A stretch of 64,000 nt of DNA. It comes from Aureibaculum flavum. GTDB taxonomy: Bacteria; Bacteroidota; Bacteroidia; Flavobacteriales; Flavobacteriaceae. Under the pieces are notes generated by a model. The model searched no databases. It had not been told where the DNA came from and worked only from the letters and a program-made list of their open reading frames with translations. Position numbers and translations under genes: made by a program. Below, one piece after another: positions 16,325 to 25,420 of the stretch (position 1 is the stretch's first letter; each line of letters opens with the position of its first letter). The stretch spans positions 248,001 through 312,000 of the forward strand of contig NZ_JAEHFJ010000005.1 in NCBI RefSeq assembly GCF_016406085.1, in the 5' to 3' direction.

Positions 16325-18850
16325 TTATTGCTTTATCAGTTTTTTTGTTGCAAAACCTAATTCAGATTGTAGTTTTACGAAATAAATAGCAGGTCTTAAA
16401 TCAGAAATGTCAAAACTTTTATTTTGTTCAAAATTTCCATTAAATGATTTTACCATTCGACCTGAAATATCAAAAATAGCTACTTTATTAGTTGCGGTGT
16501 TAATTTTAAATGTATCTGTTATTGGGTTTGGGTAAATACTTACCAAATCATTTATAGAGACATTATCAACACCTAAAGTGACGGCACTTGTACCATATAC
16601 TTTAAATTCACCAGGTTGTAAACTAAGAGGAGCACTACCACTAACTACAGTTATTGATTGATTATCATTTAAAAGGTCATACCAAGTTCCGGTTTGTTGA
16701 AATTCAGGACTTATAATTTGTGTAGTTAAACCAAAGTTTCCAATAATAGTAATGTGTTTTATATCGGGGTTTGAAGCATCATCCGTTAAATGTATTTTTT
16801 TCAGCCCATTTGAATTGGCAACATCTAAATCAAAATTATTTGTTTTAAAAATGGGCACTTCTTTTTTAAGTTTTATTAATTTGGACCAAGTATCATAAAC
16901 GTCTTTTCTATCGGGTTCATTATAATAGTTCCATAAAATAGGTTTGTTCCCTGTTCTTCCTCCTTCATCAATGCCAATGTCATAACCTAATTCGCCAAAT
17001 TGCCAAATCATTTTTGGACCTGGAATAGTAAAATAAAAGGCACCTGCCAATTCCATACGATCTAAGGCTGTGGCTAAGGTTTTTGTGCTATAACTACCGC
17101 TTGAATTACCAAATTCTAAGTTTTTATACATTACACGTTCTTCATCATGGCTTTCCATATAGGTAACATTGGCAGGTACTGTCCAGCCTCTTTCGCGATA
17201 GTCAATCCACGAAATATCTGATTTTCCATCAGCGTTATAACCCATTGTTGCTTCACTATAATTTCCATTAAGATTACTCCAAAGCATTATGCCTTTGCCT
17301 TCATCTAAACGATAATTTACCCATTCAGTCTCCTCAGTGTTTCCTCCTAAATGTTCAAAAATTACATAGAAATCAGTGTCTATTTCCCACTGATAATCTG
17401 CATAGGTTTTTAGAACAGCAACACGATCTGCTTGATAGCTCCCCGTACATCCTTCATCACTTGAAGTACAATTCTGCGTAAAACCTTTGGTCAAATCCCA
17501 TCTAAAACCATCAATTTTATATTCATCAATCCAATATTGAGTGGTGCGTTTTACATAATCTTTTGTGGCTTGTTTACTATGGTTAAAGTCATTAAATACA
17601 CTATAAGCATGTGTTGCTTCTTGATTAAAAAATGGACTATCTGTAGATGCTTGTCCACCATAACCGCCATTATCGGTATTCCACATTCTATAAAAAGGGT
17701 TTTGACCTGAAGCATGATTATATACAACGTCTAATACTACTGCGATACCACGATTATGACATTCGTCAATAAGCTGTTTAAAAGCAGTTGGAGATCCATA
17801 ATATTTGTCTAATGCCATATGGAATGATGGGTTGTATCCCCAACTTTCATTACCATCAAATTCATTTACCGGCATTAATTCAATTGCGTTAATTCCTAAA
17901 TCTTGGAGATAATCCAATCTTGCTTTTACAGCATCAAAGCTATGTAAGGCATCAAAATCTCTTATGAGTAATTCGTAAATCACCAAATCGGTTTTTGGTG
18001 GAGCTTGAAAATTTGTGTTTTGCCAGGCATATTGACTATCTCCAGTTCTTAATAATGTAACCGCATGTGTGGTTAACCCTGCTGGATACGCTGGAAGGTT
18101 GGGATAGGTTGTACTGTTGATGTATTGGTCATTACTTTCATCTAAAATGGTAGTAGAATATGGATCTGCAATTCGTATCAATCCATCAACTAAGTATTGG
18201 TACAAAATATTAGTTTGAGGAGTTAAGCCGGTAAGTTCTATCCAGAAGCGATCTTTTGAACTGTCTTTTTTTAGTAGATAATTAGTGTCATCACGTGTCC
18301 AATTGTTCATTGATCCAATAAGATTTACAAATTGTTTACCTGGGGCATACAATACTAAAGTGGCTTTTGTATTATCAGATGCATCAAGATTAAAGCCATC
18401 TAACATTCCTGCAGGTACTGGAGCTTCTGTTACCGTAGGTACCGTGATTGTTCCTACATTTACTACATTATCTTGCGATTTTTTATCATCTTTACCATCT
18501 TTAGCTTTAACTAGAAATCCAATACTTGTTATTCCGGTTCTACCGTAAAAAGTGCTTGGAGTGAACGTAATGGAATAACTATCGCCACTCTTGGTCATTT
18601 TTTGAGCTTCATTAGAGCTCGTCCAAGTACCATTTGTAGGCGAGTCGGTTTGACTACCACTTGCAGTTGACCATGCCCACAAGTAAATATCAGTTACGCC
18701 CCACGTAGATGGATTCACATCGGTAACTGTAATGGTTATTTCATCCGTTTCTTCAAATGGAGAAGGGGTTATGGTATAGGTTACATTTTGCACCTGAGCA
18801 AAAGTGTAGTTACTCGCAAATAGTAATAGTAAGAGTAGTATTTTTTTCAT
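16325..18850 (-). CDS. GH13 alpha-amylase family protein secreted by the type IX system
   Basis: An 841-residue extracellular amylase. Order: signal peptide (ending NYTFAQ), an N-terminal beta domain with starch-binding character (about 20-140), a CBM48-like domain (about 150-260), the GH13 barrel (about 285-680), a C-terminal beta domain, and a T9SS sorting domain (about 765-841; YPNPITDTFKI, FDISGRMVKSF, YFVKLQSE, ending KKLIKQ). The four GH13 regions are present: LDVVYNHASG, DGFRWDLTK (nucleophile Asp452), VIFEHLGG (acid Glu499) and MESHDEERV (Asp569). It would cut starch outside the cell so that the SusCD pair can import oligosaccharides. It is the last gene of the minus-strand Sus operon, after a terminator at 18931-18965, so it may also have its own promoter. 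Confidence 0.93.
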   Translation of the reverse strand: MKKILLLLLLFASNYTFAQVQNVTYTITPSPFEETDEITITVTDVNPSTWGVTDIYLWAWSTASGSQTDSPTNGTWTSSNEAQKMTKSGDSYSITFTPSTFYGRTGITSIGFLVKAKDGKDDKKSQDNVVNVGTITVPTVTEAPVPAGMLDGFNLDASDNTKATLVLYAPGKQFVNLIGSMNNWTRDDTNYLLKKDSSKDRFWIELTGLTPQTNILYQYLVDGLIRIADPYSTTILDESNDQYINSTTYPNLPAYPAGLTTHAVTLLRTGDSQYAWQNTNFQAPPKTDLVIYELLIRDFDALHSFDAVKARLDYLQDLGINAIELMPVNEFDGNESWGYNPSFHMALDKYYGSPTAFKQLIDECHNRGIAVVLDVVYNHASGQNPFYRMWNTDNGGYGGQASTDSPFFNQEATHAYSVFNDFNHSKQATKDYVKRTTQYWIDEYKIDGFRWDLTKGFTQNCTSSDEGCTGSYQADRVAVLKTYADYQWEIDTDFYVIFEHLGGNTEETEWVNYRLDEGKGIMLWSNLNGNYSEATMGYNADGKSDISWIDYRERGWTVPANVTYMESHDEERVMYKNLEFGNSSGSYSTKTLATALDRMELAGAFYFTIPGPKMIWQFGELGYDIGIDEGGRTGNKPILWNYYNEPDRKDVYDTWSKLIKLKKEVPIFKTNNFDLDVANSNGLKKIHLTDDASNPDIKHITIIGNFGLTTQIISPEFQQTGTWYDLLNDNQSITVVSGSAPLSLQPGEFKVYGTSAVTLGVDNVSINDLVSIYPNPITDTFKINTATNKVAIFDISGRMVKSFNGNFEQNKSFDISDLRPAIYFVKLQSELGFATKKLIKQ

Positions 18851-18930
18851 AAAGTTATGTTTTCTGTTTTAGTTTATAATTATAAGCTACTGCGTTTTAT
18901 TACATATCGCTCAGAATGACAAGTTAATGC

Positions 18931-18965
18931 AAAAAAGGCTGTTTATGCAAACACAAACAGCCTTT
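18931..18965 (-). terminator. Intrinsic terminator after the SusE/F-like gene
   Basis: An 11-bp perfect stem (18934-18944 with 18955-18965) with a T-tract on the minus strand, 35 bases after the stop of the SusE/F-like gene. It separates susCDE from the amylase gene. Confidence 0.85.
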
Positions 18966-18999
18966 CATGAACTAGATAATAAAAACTAATTTGTGTTTA

Positions 19000-20349
19000 T
19001 TATTCCAATATGTATTTAGGACTACTAGCATCACTTAGGTCTAAAGTAATCTTATAGGTACCAGCGTCAACCGCAATGTTGTCACCACCTGATTCTAATG
19101 TTCCATCTGCATCGTTATCACCATAGTTAACATCCCAACTGTCATCAGCACGGAATTTAATTTCACCAGCAGTAAGGTCAATGCTATTAATCACCCATAT
19201 GTCATCGTCAGTGCTAAAATCTCGTGTAAATTTCACATCTGGTATTGTTTGAGGATCTGCAGGCCAACCTGTAGGTGAACCAGATCCGGTAATGCCCCAA
19301 ATATGATCAATTGCTTCCAATTCATATTCTAAATTATTAAGATCAACGGTAACTATATAATTACCCGCAGTAACTGTTATGTTATCGCCTGCTGATTCTA
19401 ACGTGCCATCGGCACCTGTATCACCATAATTAGTATCCCAACTATCATTTGTTCGGAATTTAATATCACCATCAGATAGAGCAATGATTACCTTCCATGA
19501 ATCAGAATAAGAATCATATGTAAATTGAGCATCAGGAATAATTTGTGGGTCAGCAGGCCAACCTATAGGAGTTGCCGATCCGGTAATCCCTAATGAATAT
19601 TCTTCAAGCGAATAGGTCAAAGCACTTAAATTCAACGTGATTTTATACGTTCCTGCGGTAACAGCAATATCTGCTCCACCTTCTTCTAAGCTACCATCAG
19701 CATTGTCGTCACCATAATTTACATTCGGAGATTCCCAACTATTATTTTGACGGAATTTAATATCTCCATCAGTTAGGGTTGTATAAGCAACATATACATC
19801 TGCTGTACTTGTTGTATAGAATGGTACATCTGGACCGTTCCAACCATTAACCGTTGCAGAGCCAACTAGTCCCCAAGTAGTAGATAAATCTAATTTATCT
19901 TGATATACAGAAGCATTTAAAACTACAGGACTAGATTCTACACCGTTATAATCACCTAATTCAGCAACTACTTTTACTTCAACATCTGCTGGTGTTCCTT
20001 GCTCTAATTCTAATTTTAATAAGATTGCGTTTAACTGAGATACAGTTAACGTTTTTTGCAATGCTTTACCCGCAGAAACTTTTTCAGGTTTACTGAAATT
20101 ATCTCCTACGTTATCCATATATATGCTGTAAGAAGGGGCTGCACTATAACCAAAATCAGGTTGTGTCCAAGTAATAGTTAAGGCTTCTGCATCTGGATTA
20201 GTAGCCTCTAACACAACACTAGAATTTGACAAGTTTGCAGTAACACTCGCACTTGAATTTAACTCAGCAAAAGCATCCTTGTCATCGCAACTCACTGCGA
20301 GAAGTGGAGCTACAACTAAGATCAATAATTTATAAAATATATTTTTCAT
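19000..20349 (-). CDS. SusE/SusF-like surface starch-binding lipoprotein with three repeats
   Basis: A 449-residue lipoprotein: signal peptide with lipobox LLAVSC, a SusE-type fibronectin-like domain (about 25-145), then three tandem starch-binding modules at about 158-250, 250-345 and 350-449. Each module begins with a WG(L/I)xGSA-like turn and contains KFRxxxSW, NYGD, an acidic GADGxLExGG loop and AGxYxITxxL. The Asp-rich loops and the Trp residues are the expected sugar and metal contacts. Repeats two and three are alike even at DNA level. It should sit on the cell surface and present alpha-glucan to the SusCD transporter, 17 bases downstream of susD. Binding to starch rather than another glucan follows from the GH13/GH65/GH97 neighbours. 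Confidence 0.92.
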   Translation of the reverse strand: MKNIFYKLLILVVAPLLAVSCDDKDAFAELNSSASVTANLSNSSVVLEATNPDAEALTITWTQPDFGYSAAPSYSIYMDNVGDNFSKPEKVSAGKALQKTLTVSQLNAILLKLELEQGTPADVEVKVVAELGDYNGVESSPVVLNASVYQDKLDLSTTWGLVGSATVNGWNGPDVPFYTTSTADVYVAYTTLTDGDIKFRQNNSWESPNVNYGDDNADGSLEEGGADIAVTAGTYKITLNLSALTYSLEEYSLGITGSATPIGWPADPQIIPDAQFTYDSYSDSWKVIIALSDGDIKFRTNDSWDTNYGDTGADGTLESAGDNITVTAGNYIVTVDLNNLEYELEAIDHIWGITGSGSPTGWPADPQTIPDVKFTRDFSTDDDIWVINSIDLTAGEIKFRADDSWDVNYGDNDADGTLESGGDNIAVDAGTYKITLDLSDASSPKYILE

Positions 20350-20366
20350 CTGTTTAATTTTTTTAA

Positions 20367-22238
20367 TTAGTAACCTGTATTTTGTTGCAGATTTGGATTA
20401 GCATTCATATCCGTAGATGGTATTGGAAACAAATCTAAATGACTTGAAGTACTAGCTCCGTCTGATACACCACCTTTCCAAGGCCAAGTATAACTTCCAT
20501 CAGAAAATTTACCGTATCGAATTAAGTCTGTTCTGCGATGTCCTTCCCAATATAATTCTCTTGCTCTTTCGTCAAGGATAAGATCTAAGTCGATTGAACT
20601 CACTTGAACAGGACTATTTGCTCTTGTTCTTAGTTCATTTACATACCCCATTGCTGTAGCTTCATCTCCACCTGAACCACCTCTTAACACAGCTTCTGCA
20701 TACATTAGGTAAACATCTGCTAAACGGAATAATGGAAAGTCAGTATCGGTAAAATTACCACTCGCGTCAGAACCAGCATTGCCATCTCTATCTACATTTT
20801 TAAATTTAGTAATTCCATAACCTTCTGTAAATGTTGGAATGTCAGCAATTTCTAAATTTTGACCATCTGTATGGAACATTGCTCTAGCATCCGTTAATGG
20901 CTCTAGAGTATATGTTTTATCAGCTGTATTGACTGTAATTCTGTAAAGACCAGCACTTACACTTATATTGTTACCGTTACTATCACCAAAATCACTACCC
21001 CAAGAATTATCTGGTCTGAATTTTAATTCTCCACTTTGTAATTGATAATAAGCTTGATATACATCTGAGGTACCTGTTTGATAAAGTGTCATGTCAGGAC
21101 CGTTCCAAGCGTTCACAGTAGCATCACCTACAATACCCCAATTAGAAGGGGCACCAATAGCATTATTTGCAGCAGTACTGTTGAAAGTGTAATTAAATAA
21201 ATTTACCAAAGCACTTGTAGTACGATTACCACCCCAACCACTGTTAACTCCAAAATCTGCAGGAGCCATAGAACCGCCAATTGCAGCATGAATTAAAAAA
21301 GTTGTTCCTCCATACGACTGCGTATGTAAACCATCAAAAGCGATTGGGAAAATTACCCCACTTGCAGTATGATTATCTGCTAAGAATAAATTTTCATAAT
21401 TAGGCTCCAAACTGTAACCTGCATTAATTACTTTATTAGCATATGTTACTGCTTCGTTGTACTTAACTTGACCCGTATATACTTCAGCATTCAAGTATAA
21501 TTTGGCTAACAAGGTCCAGGCACCAGCCTGATCTACTCGTGCATATTCATTAGCCATTGGAGCAGTTAAAGAACTCTCAATGTCTAATAATTCACTTTCT
21601 ACGAAGTTAAATAAATCAACTCTGCTCATTTGTTCTGGCGTAAAATATCCAACAGGATCACTCTCATCCACAAAGGGTACATTACCAAAAAAGTCTAGTG
21701 CATGATAGTAACTCAAAGCTCTTAAAAAACGAGCTTCAGCTCGATAGGTGTTTACTTCTGTTAATAAAGATCCTTCAACGCCTCTGCCACTTAAAAGGTC
21801 AGGTGTAGTTTGTCTTAAAAAAGCATTACAAGAGGTTATTTGATAAAAAATTCTATTGTACAATGCTCTAATAAATTCGTTACCTGAATTCCAATCTTGT
21901 TCATGATAATCAGGTAAACTTCCATCCGCCCAACCGATAACTGCTTCGTCAGTAGTTACTTCTTGTGCCAACCAATATTGTCTTAAGTATTGACTAAAAC
22001 CTTCATCGATACCTGAAATGTCAGGTAAGCCCGCAGGGCCTTCTTGTCCACTTATTGCCAAACCAGCATATAGTTTTGCCAATACTTGCTTGTAAGCAGA
22101 AGGATCGTTAAATACTTCGTCAGCTAATGCGATATCATCATCATTAGGTAATGTGTCTAAATCATTTAAACATGATGTCAAGGTAAATAAACCTAACACT
22201 ACACTTAAAATGGTTATTTTAAAAATATGTTTTTTCAT
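20367..22238 (-). CDS. susD: SusD/RagB-family nutrient-binding lipoprotein with an inserted SusE/F-type module
   Basis: A 623-residue surface lipoprotein. The ATG giving MKKHIFKITILSV is preferred to an in-frame TTG three codons upstream. The signal peptide ends in the lipobox TLTSC. The SusD core (TPR helices and binding loops) is complete: RALSYYHALDFFGNVPFVDE in the middle, FPLFRLADVYLMYAEAVLRGG and the C-terminal ARELYWEGHRRTDLIRYGKF. Residues about 364-448 are an extra domain (WGIVGDATVNAWNGPD, LKFRPDNSWGSDFGD, AGLYRITVN, TYTLEPL) closely similar to the first repeat of the SusE/F-like neighbour. SusD is the lid of the SusC pore; the insert should add a second glucan-binding site. The frame is continuous on both sides of the insert. 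Confidence 0.93.
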   Translation of the reverse strand: MKKHIFKITILSVVLGLFTLTSCLNDLDTLPNDDDIALADEVFNDPSAYKQVLAKLYAGLAISGQEGPAGLPDISGIDEGFSQYLRQYWLAQEVTTDEAVIGWADGSLPDYHEQDWNSGNEFIRALYNRIFYQITSCNAFLRQTTPDLLSGRGVEGSLLTEVNTYRAEARFLRALSYYHALDFFGNVPFVDESDPVGYFTPEQMSRVDLFNFVESELLDIESSLTAPMANEYARVDQAGAWTLLAKLYLNAEVYTGQVKYNEAVTYANKVINAGYSLEPNYENLFLADNHTASGVIFPIAFDGLHTQSYGGTTFLIHAAIGGSMAPADFGVNSGWGGNRTTSALVNLFNYTFNSTAANNAIGAPSNWGIVGDATVNAWNGPDMTLYQTGTSDVYQAYYQLQSGELKFRPDNSWGSDFGDSNGNNISVSAGLYRITVNTADKTYTLEPLTDARAMFHTDGQNLEIADIPTFTEGYGITKFKNVDRDGNAGSDASGNFTDTDFPLFRLADVYLMYAEAVLRGGSGGDEATAMGYVNELRTRANSPVQVSSIDLDLILDERARELYWEGHRRTDLIRYGKFSDGSYTWPWKGGVSDGASTSSHLDLFPIPSTDMNANPNLQQNTGY

Positions 22239-22248
22239 CTTTATCAAT

Positions 22249-25212
22249 TTAAAAGTTTAAATTAAGACCTAACGTATAGATTCTTGGTCTTGGATAAATA
22301 TTGTAATCAATTCCTCCAAAAACTTCAGGATCTAAACCTTCGTAATCAGTAATTATCAATGCGTTTTGTACCGTCGCGTTTAGTTTCAGGTTAGTGCCTT
22401 CACCAAATACATTATTAAAATTATAACCTACGCCTATGTTGTCTAATTTAACAAATGAAGCGTCTTGTACGTAATAATCTGATAAGTACCTTTCAGTTCC
22501 TCCGTTTACAAAACCAGTTTCTAAAATGTTTTCTACACCGTTAGAAATAACATCAGGGAAAGCCGTGTTTAATAAGTTAAGTTTAAATCCTAAATTAGAA
22601 TCTACATTATTATATACGTAGTTTCCAAAACTTCCTCTCCAAGACATGGTGAAATTCCAGTTTTTATAATTTAAATCAGTAGAAAAACCAAGAGTTATGT
22701 CTGCATTTGGATTTTCAAATCGATATCTGTCATCCAAAGTAATTGAACCATCTCCATCTCTATCTACATAAACATCTTCTAATGGTTTTCCATTTGCATC
22801 ATAAACTTGCTCATAAACATAGAAAGTACTTGGAGCATAGCCTACAGAATGAATTTGAACATTGTTACCTACACCACCAGAAATACCACCTATTTCCACA
22901 CCATCATAGTCGGTACTTTCGTTAGTGGTTAATTTTGTAATTTCGCTATCGTTCCAAGCACCATTTAGGCTTAATGTTAAATCTAAATCATCCGTTTTAA
23001 TAGGAATAAAATTCAACGTTAACTCAACCCCTTTGTTTTCTAAGCTCCCAATATTGGCGTAATCAGCATTTGATAATGCCGAACCCGCAGGAAAGGAGAT
23101 AAAGTTTAATAAATCAACGGTTTCTCTGAAATATCCATCAATACTACCATTAATTCTGTCATTGAGAAAACCAAAATCTAAACCCAAATTATAGGTCGTT
23201 GTTTCTTCCCATTTTAATGTGGTATTATAAGGTTCAGCTCTGTAGGTAGAAATAAAACCATTACCAAATTGGTATTGAGCGGTATTTGTACTCAGTAAGT
23301 AGGTCGCTAAAGCAGGATTATAGTTGTCACCTATATCTTGTTGACCCGTAATTCCCCAACCTACTCTTAATTTTAAATCAGATATCGTATTTGAATCTTG
23401 TAAAAAGGACTCCTCTTTCATTTTCCAAGCAAAGGCAGCTGAAGGAAATTTCCCCCATTTATTATCTCCTCTAAATCTAGAAGATCCATCTGCTCTATAG
23501 GTAAATGTAAATAAATACTTGTTGGCTAAAGTGTAGTTTAACCTTCCAAAAAATGATTGCAAATTCAGTTCATTAGAGTAATCGCTAATTTGACTGATGC
23601 TAGTATCTTGTAAGTTACTCACATCTCCACCTTCATTTAAAAAATTTTGGTAAGAATACCCAGCCATTACATCTATTTTACTATCTATAGACTCAATGTT
23701 TTTGACATAATTCAAGTAAAAATCTAACAATTGATTTTCTTTTTCTTGATTATAAGTAGCCATGTTTCCTAAATTAGTGCCATCTGCCAATTGTGTTGTG
23801 GAAGAATTAAAAATGTTATTAAAACCTTTTGAACTTGATTTATCTATACCTAAATTAAGATTTGCTCTTAAATCTGGTAAAAAATGCATTTTATAATCAA
23901 ATTGAATATTCCCTATAAAACGTTTTACACTAGATTCATTTCTTCTTTGTTCTAGTAATGCCAATGGATTTCTAGGAGCTCCAGTTTGGATTGCTCTTCC
24001 ATCAATAGGACTTGTCCATTCAAAGTAACCTCCAAAAGGAAGACTATCATCATAAATAGGTTGTGTAGGATCAAATGAAATTGCATTACCTATAGCACCT
24101 TGATCAGCAAATCGGTTGCCAATTAATGAAGCTTTAGTGTTTAAATCAATTTTTAACTTGTTATCAAACAGTTTAGTGCCAATATTTATAGAGTAAGTAG
24201 CTCTTTCTAACTTAGAAGTTTTTAAGGTACCATTTAAATTGGTATACCCCATAGAACCTCTTACGTTAAATTTATCGCTACCACCAGAAAGACTTATATT
24301 ATGGTCTGTACCTATACCGGTTTGAAAAATCTCATCTTGCCAATTGTTGTCAGCATTCCCTATTAAGGCAATGTCAGTAGCTACTCCATTAGCATTTACA
24401 TATCCTTTGAAATCTGTTGCAGACATGGCGTCTACAAATTGTGTATTTTCTTGAACAGATACGTTTGCAGAATAATTCGCTTTAATACCACCGCTTTTAC
24501 CTTTTTTAGTGGTAATAATTATGACACCATTTGAAGCTCTAGACCCGTATATAGCAGTTGCAGATGCATCCTTTAATATACTATAAGACTCAATGTCATT
24601 TGGGTTTACAATATTTAATGGGTTTCTAGTTCCTGAAACACCTTCGTTATCTAATGGTACACCATCAATAATAATTAAAGGATTATTGGTAGCTCTTAAT
24701 GAAGAACCACCTCTAATACGAATGGTACTTCCAGTACCAGGGGCTCCACCACCTGTTGTCACTTGAACACCGGCAACTTTACCTACCAATAATTGTTCAG
24801 GTGAGGCAATTGCACCTTTATTTATGTCTGCTGCTTTTACAGAAGAAACGGCACCAGTAGCATCCTTTTTAGTAGTAGTACCATAACCTATAATAACTAC
24901 TTCTTGTAAGCTTTCTGCAGACTCTTCTAGTATTACATTAATATCTTCGTTTGATTTTATGGCAACTTCCACATTATTAAATCCAATAAACGAAAATACG
25001 AGTATATCGCCAATATTGGCTTTATCTAATGTGTAAAGTCCGTCAAAATCAGTTACCGTACCATTTGTGGTACCTTTTACAATAACATTTACACCTGGTA
25101 ATTCAGTACCGGTGGCTTTGTCAGTTACTTTTCCTTTTACACTAATTTGAGCCATTGCTATCAGTGGAAAAAGAAATAAGACGCCAAAAAAGGCTTTTCT
25201 AAAATTTCTCAT
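22249..25212 (-). CDS. susC: SusC/RagA-family TonB-linked outer membrane transporter
   Basis: A 987-residue TonB-dependent transporter for oligosaccharides. Order: signal peptide (ending FPLIAMAQ), carboxypeptidase-regulatory-like beta domain (about 22-100; GKVTDKATGTELPGVNVIVK), the plug (about 105-230; EVVIIGYGTTTKKDATGAVS, IRIRGGSSLRATNNPLIIID, SILKDASATAIYGSRASNGV) and a 22-strand barrel ending in the aromatic signal LGLNLNF. All SusC signatures are intact and the length is normal. It is the first gene of the minus-strand arm, ten bases before susD, and diverges from the LacI-type regulator, whose likely operator lies in the shared gap. Substrate, maltodextrin or starch fragments, is taken from the neighbouring enzymes. 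Confidence 0.95.
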   Translation of the reverse strand: MRNFRKAFFGVLFLFPLIAMAQISVKGKVTDKATGTELPGVNVIVKGTTNGTVTDFDGLYTLDKANIGDILVFSFIGFNNVEVAIKSNEDINVILEESAESLQEVVIIGYGTTTKKDATGAVSSVKAADINKGAIASPEQLLVGKVAGVQVTTGGGAPGTGSTIRIRGGSSLRATNNPLIIIDGVPLDNEGVSGTRNPLNIVNPNDIESYSILKDASATAIYGSRASNGVIIITTKKGKSGGIKANYSANVSVQENTQFVDAMSATDFKGYVNANGVATDIALIGNADNNWQDEIFQTGIGTDHNISLSGGSDKFNVRGSMGYTNLNGTLKTSKLERATYSINIGTKLFDNKLKIDLNTKASLIGNRFADQGAIGNAISFDPTQPIYDDSLPFGGYFEWTSPIDGRAIQTGAPRNPLALLEQRRNESSVKRFIGNIQFDYKMHFLPDLRANLNLGIDKSSSKGFNNIFNSSTTQLADGTNLGNMATYNQEKENQLLDFYLNYVKNIESIDSKIDVMAGYSYQNFLNEGGDVSNLQDTSISQISDYSNELNLQSFFGRLNYTLANKYLFTFTYRADGSSRFRGDNKWGKFPSAAFAWKMKEESFLQDSNTISDLKLRVGWGITGQQDIGDNYNPALATYLLSTNTAQYQFGNGFISTYRAEPYNTTLKWEETTTYNLGLDFGFLNDRINGSIDGYFRETVDLLNFISFPAGSALSNADYANIGSLENKGVELTLNFIPIKTDDLDLTLSLNGAWNDSEITKLTTNESTDYDGVEIGGISGGVGNNVQIHSVGYAPSTFYVYEQVYDANGKPLEDVYVDRDGDGSITLDDRYRFENPNADITLGFSTDLNYKNWNFTMSWRGSFGNYVYNNVDSNLGFKLNLLNTAFPDVISNGVENILETGFVNGGTERYLSDYYVQDASFVKLDNIGVGYNFNNVFGEGTNLKLNATVQNALIITDYEGLDPEVFGGIDYNIYPRPRIYTLGLNLNF

Positions 25213-25311
25213 TTAATTTAATTTGAGTTAATACTAATTAAAATCAATACTTTTACATTTCACTTGGTGAAGTTACTATCTTAACGTTACATTAACAAAA
25301 GCGAAACCTTA

Positions 25312-25325
25312 CGAAAACGGTTTCG
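25312..25325. promoter_or_regulatory. LacI-type operator between susC and the regulator gene
   Basis: CGAAAACGGTTTCG, with perfect arms CGAAA/TTTCG around ACGG, matches the general LacI-family operator form (GAAANCGNTTTC-like). It is 100 bases before the susC start and 96 before the regulator start, so the LacI-type protein could control both directions from it. Confidence 0.7.
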
Positions 25326-25368
25326 TGTTGAAAACTTTTTGCTTTTTTGATAGAATCCTTGTGAAAAA

Positions 25369-25383
25369 TGATGAAATTCATCA
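25369..25383. promoter_or_regulatory. Second palindrome upstream of the LacI-type gene
   Basis: TGATGAAATTCATCA has 7-bp perfect arms around a single A and ends 37 bases before the start codon of the regulator. Its sequence differs from the CGAAA operator, so it is either an autoregulatory site or the site of another regulator. AT-rich palindromes can arise by chance, so confidence is moderate. Confidence 0.4.
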
Positions 25384-25420
25384 GAAAGAGACCAATATTT
25401 TTAGAATTTGATAAATTACG

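Noticed and set aside
20895-21150. SusD insert as an assembly error or chimera
   Set aside because: The reading frame is continuous on both sides, the insert differs from all three SusE/F modules at DNA level, and its borders fall in a loop.
22239-22247. TTG start for SusD adding three residues
   Set aside because: The ATG three codons downstream gives a standard lipoprotein signal peptide. The same reasoning excluded upstream TTG starts at 26599, 40089, 43297, 56114 and 60647.
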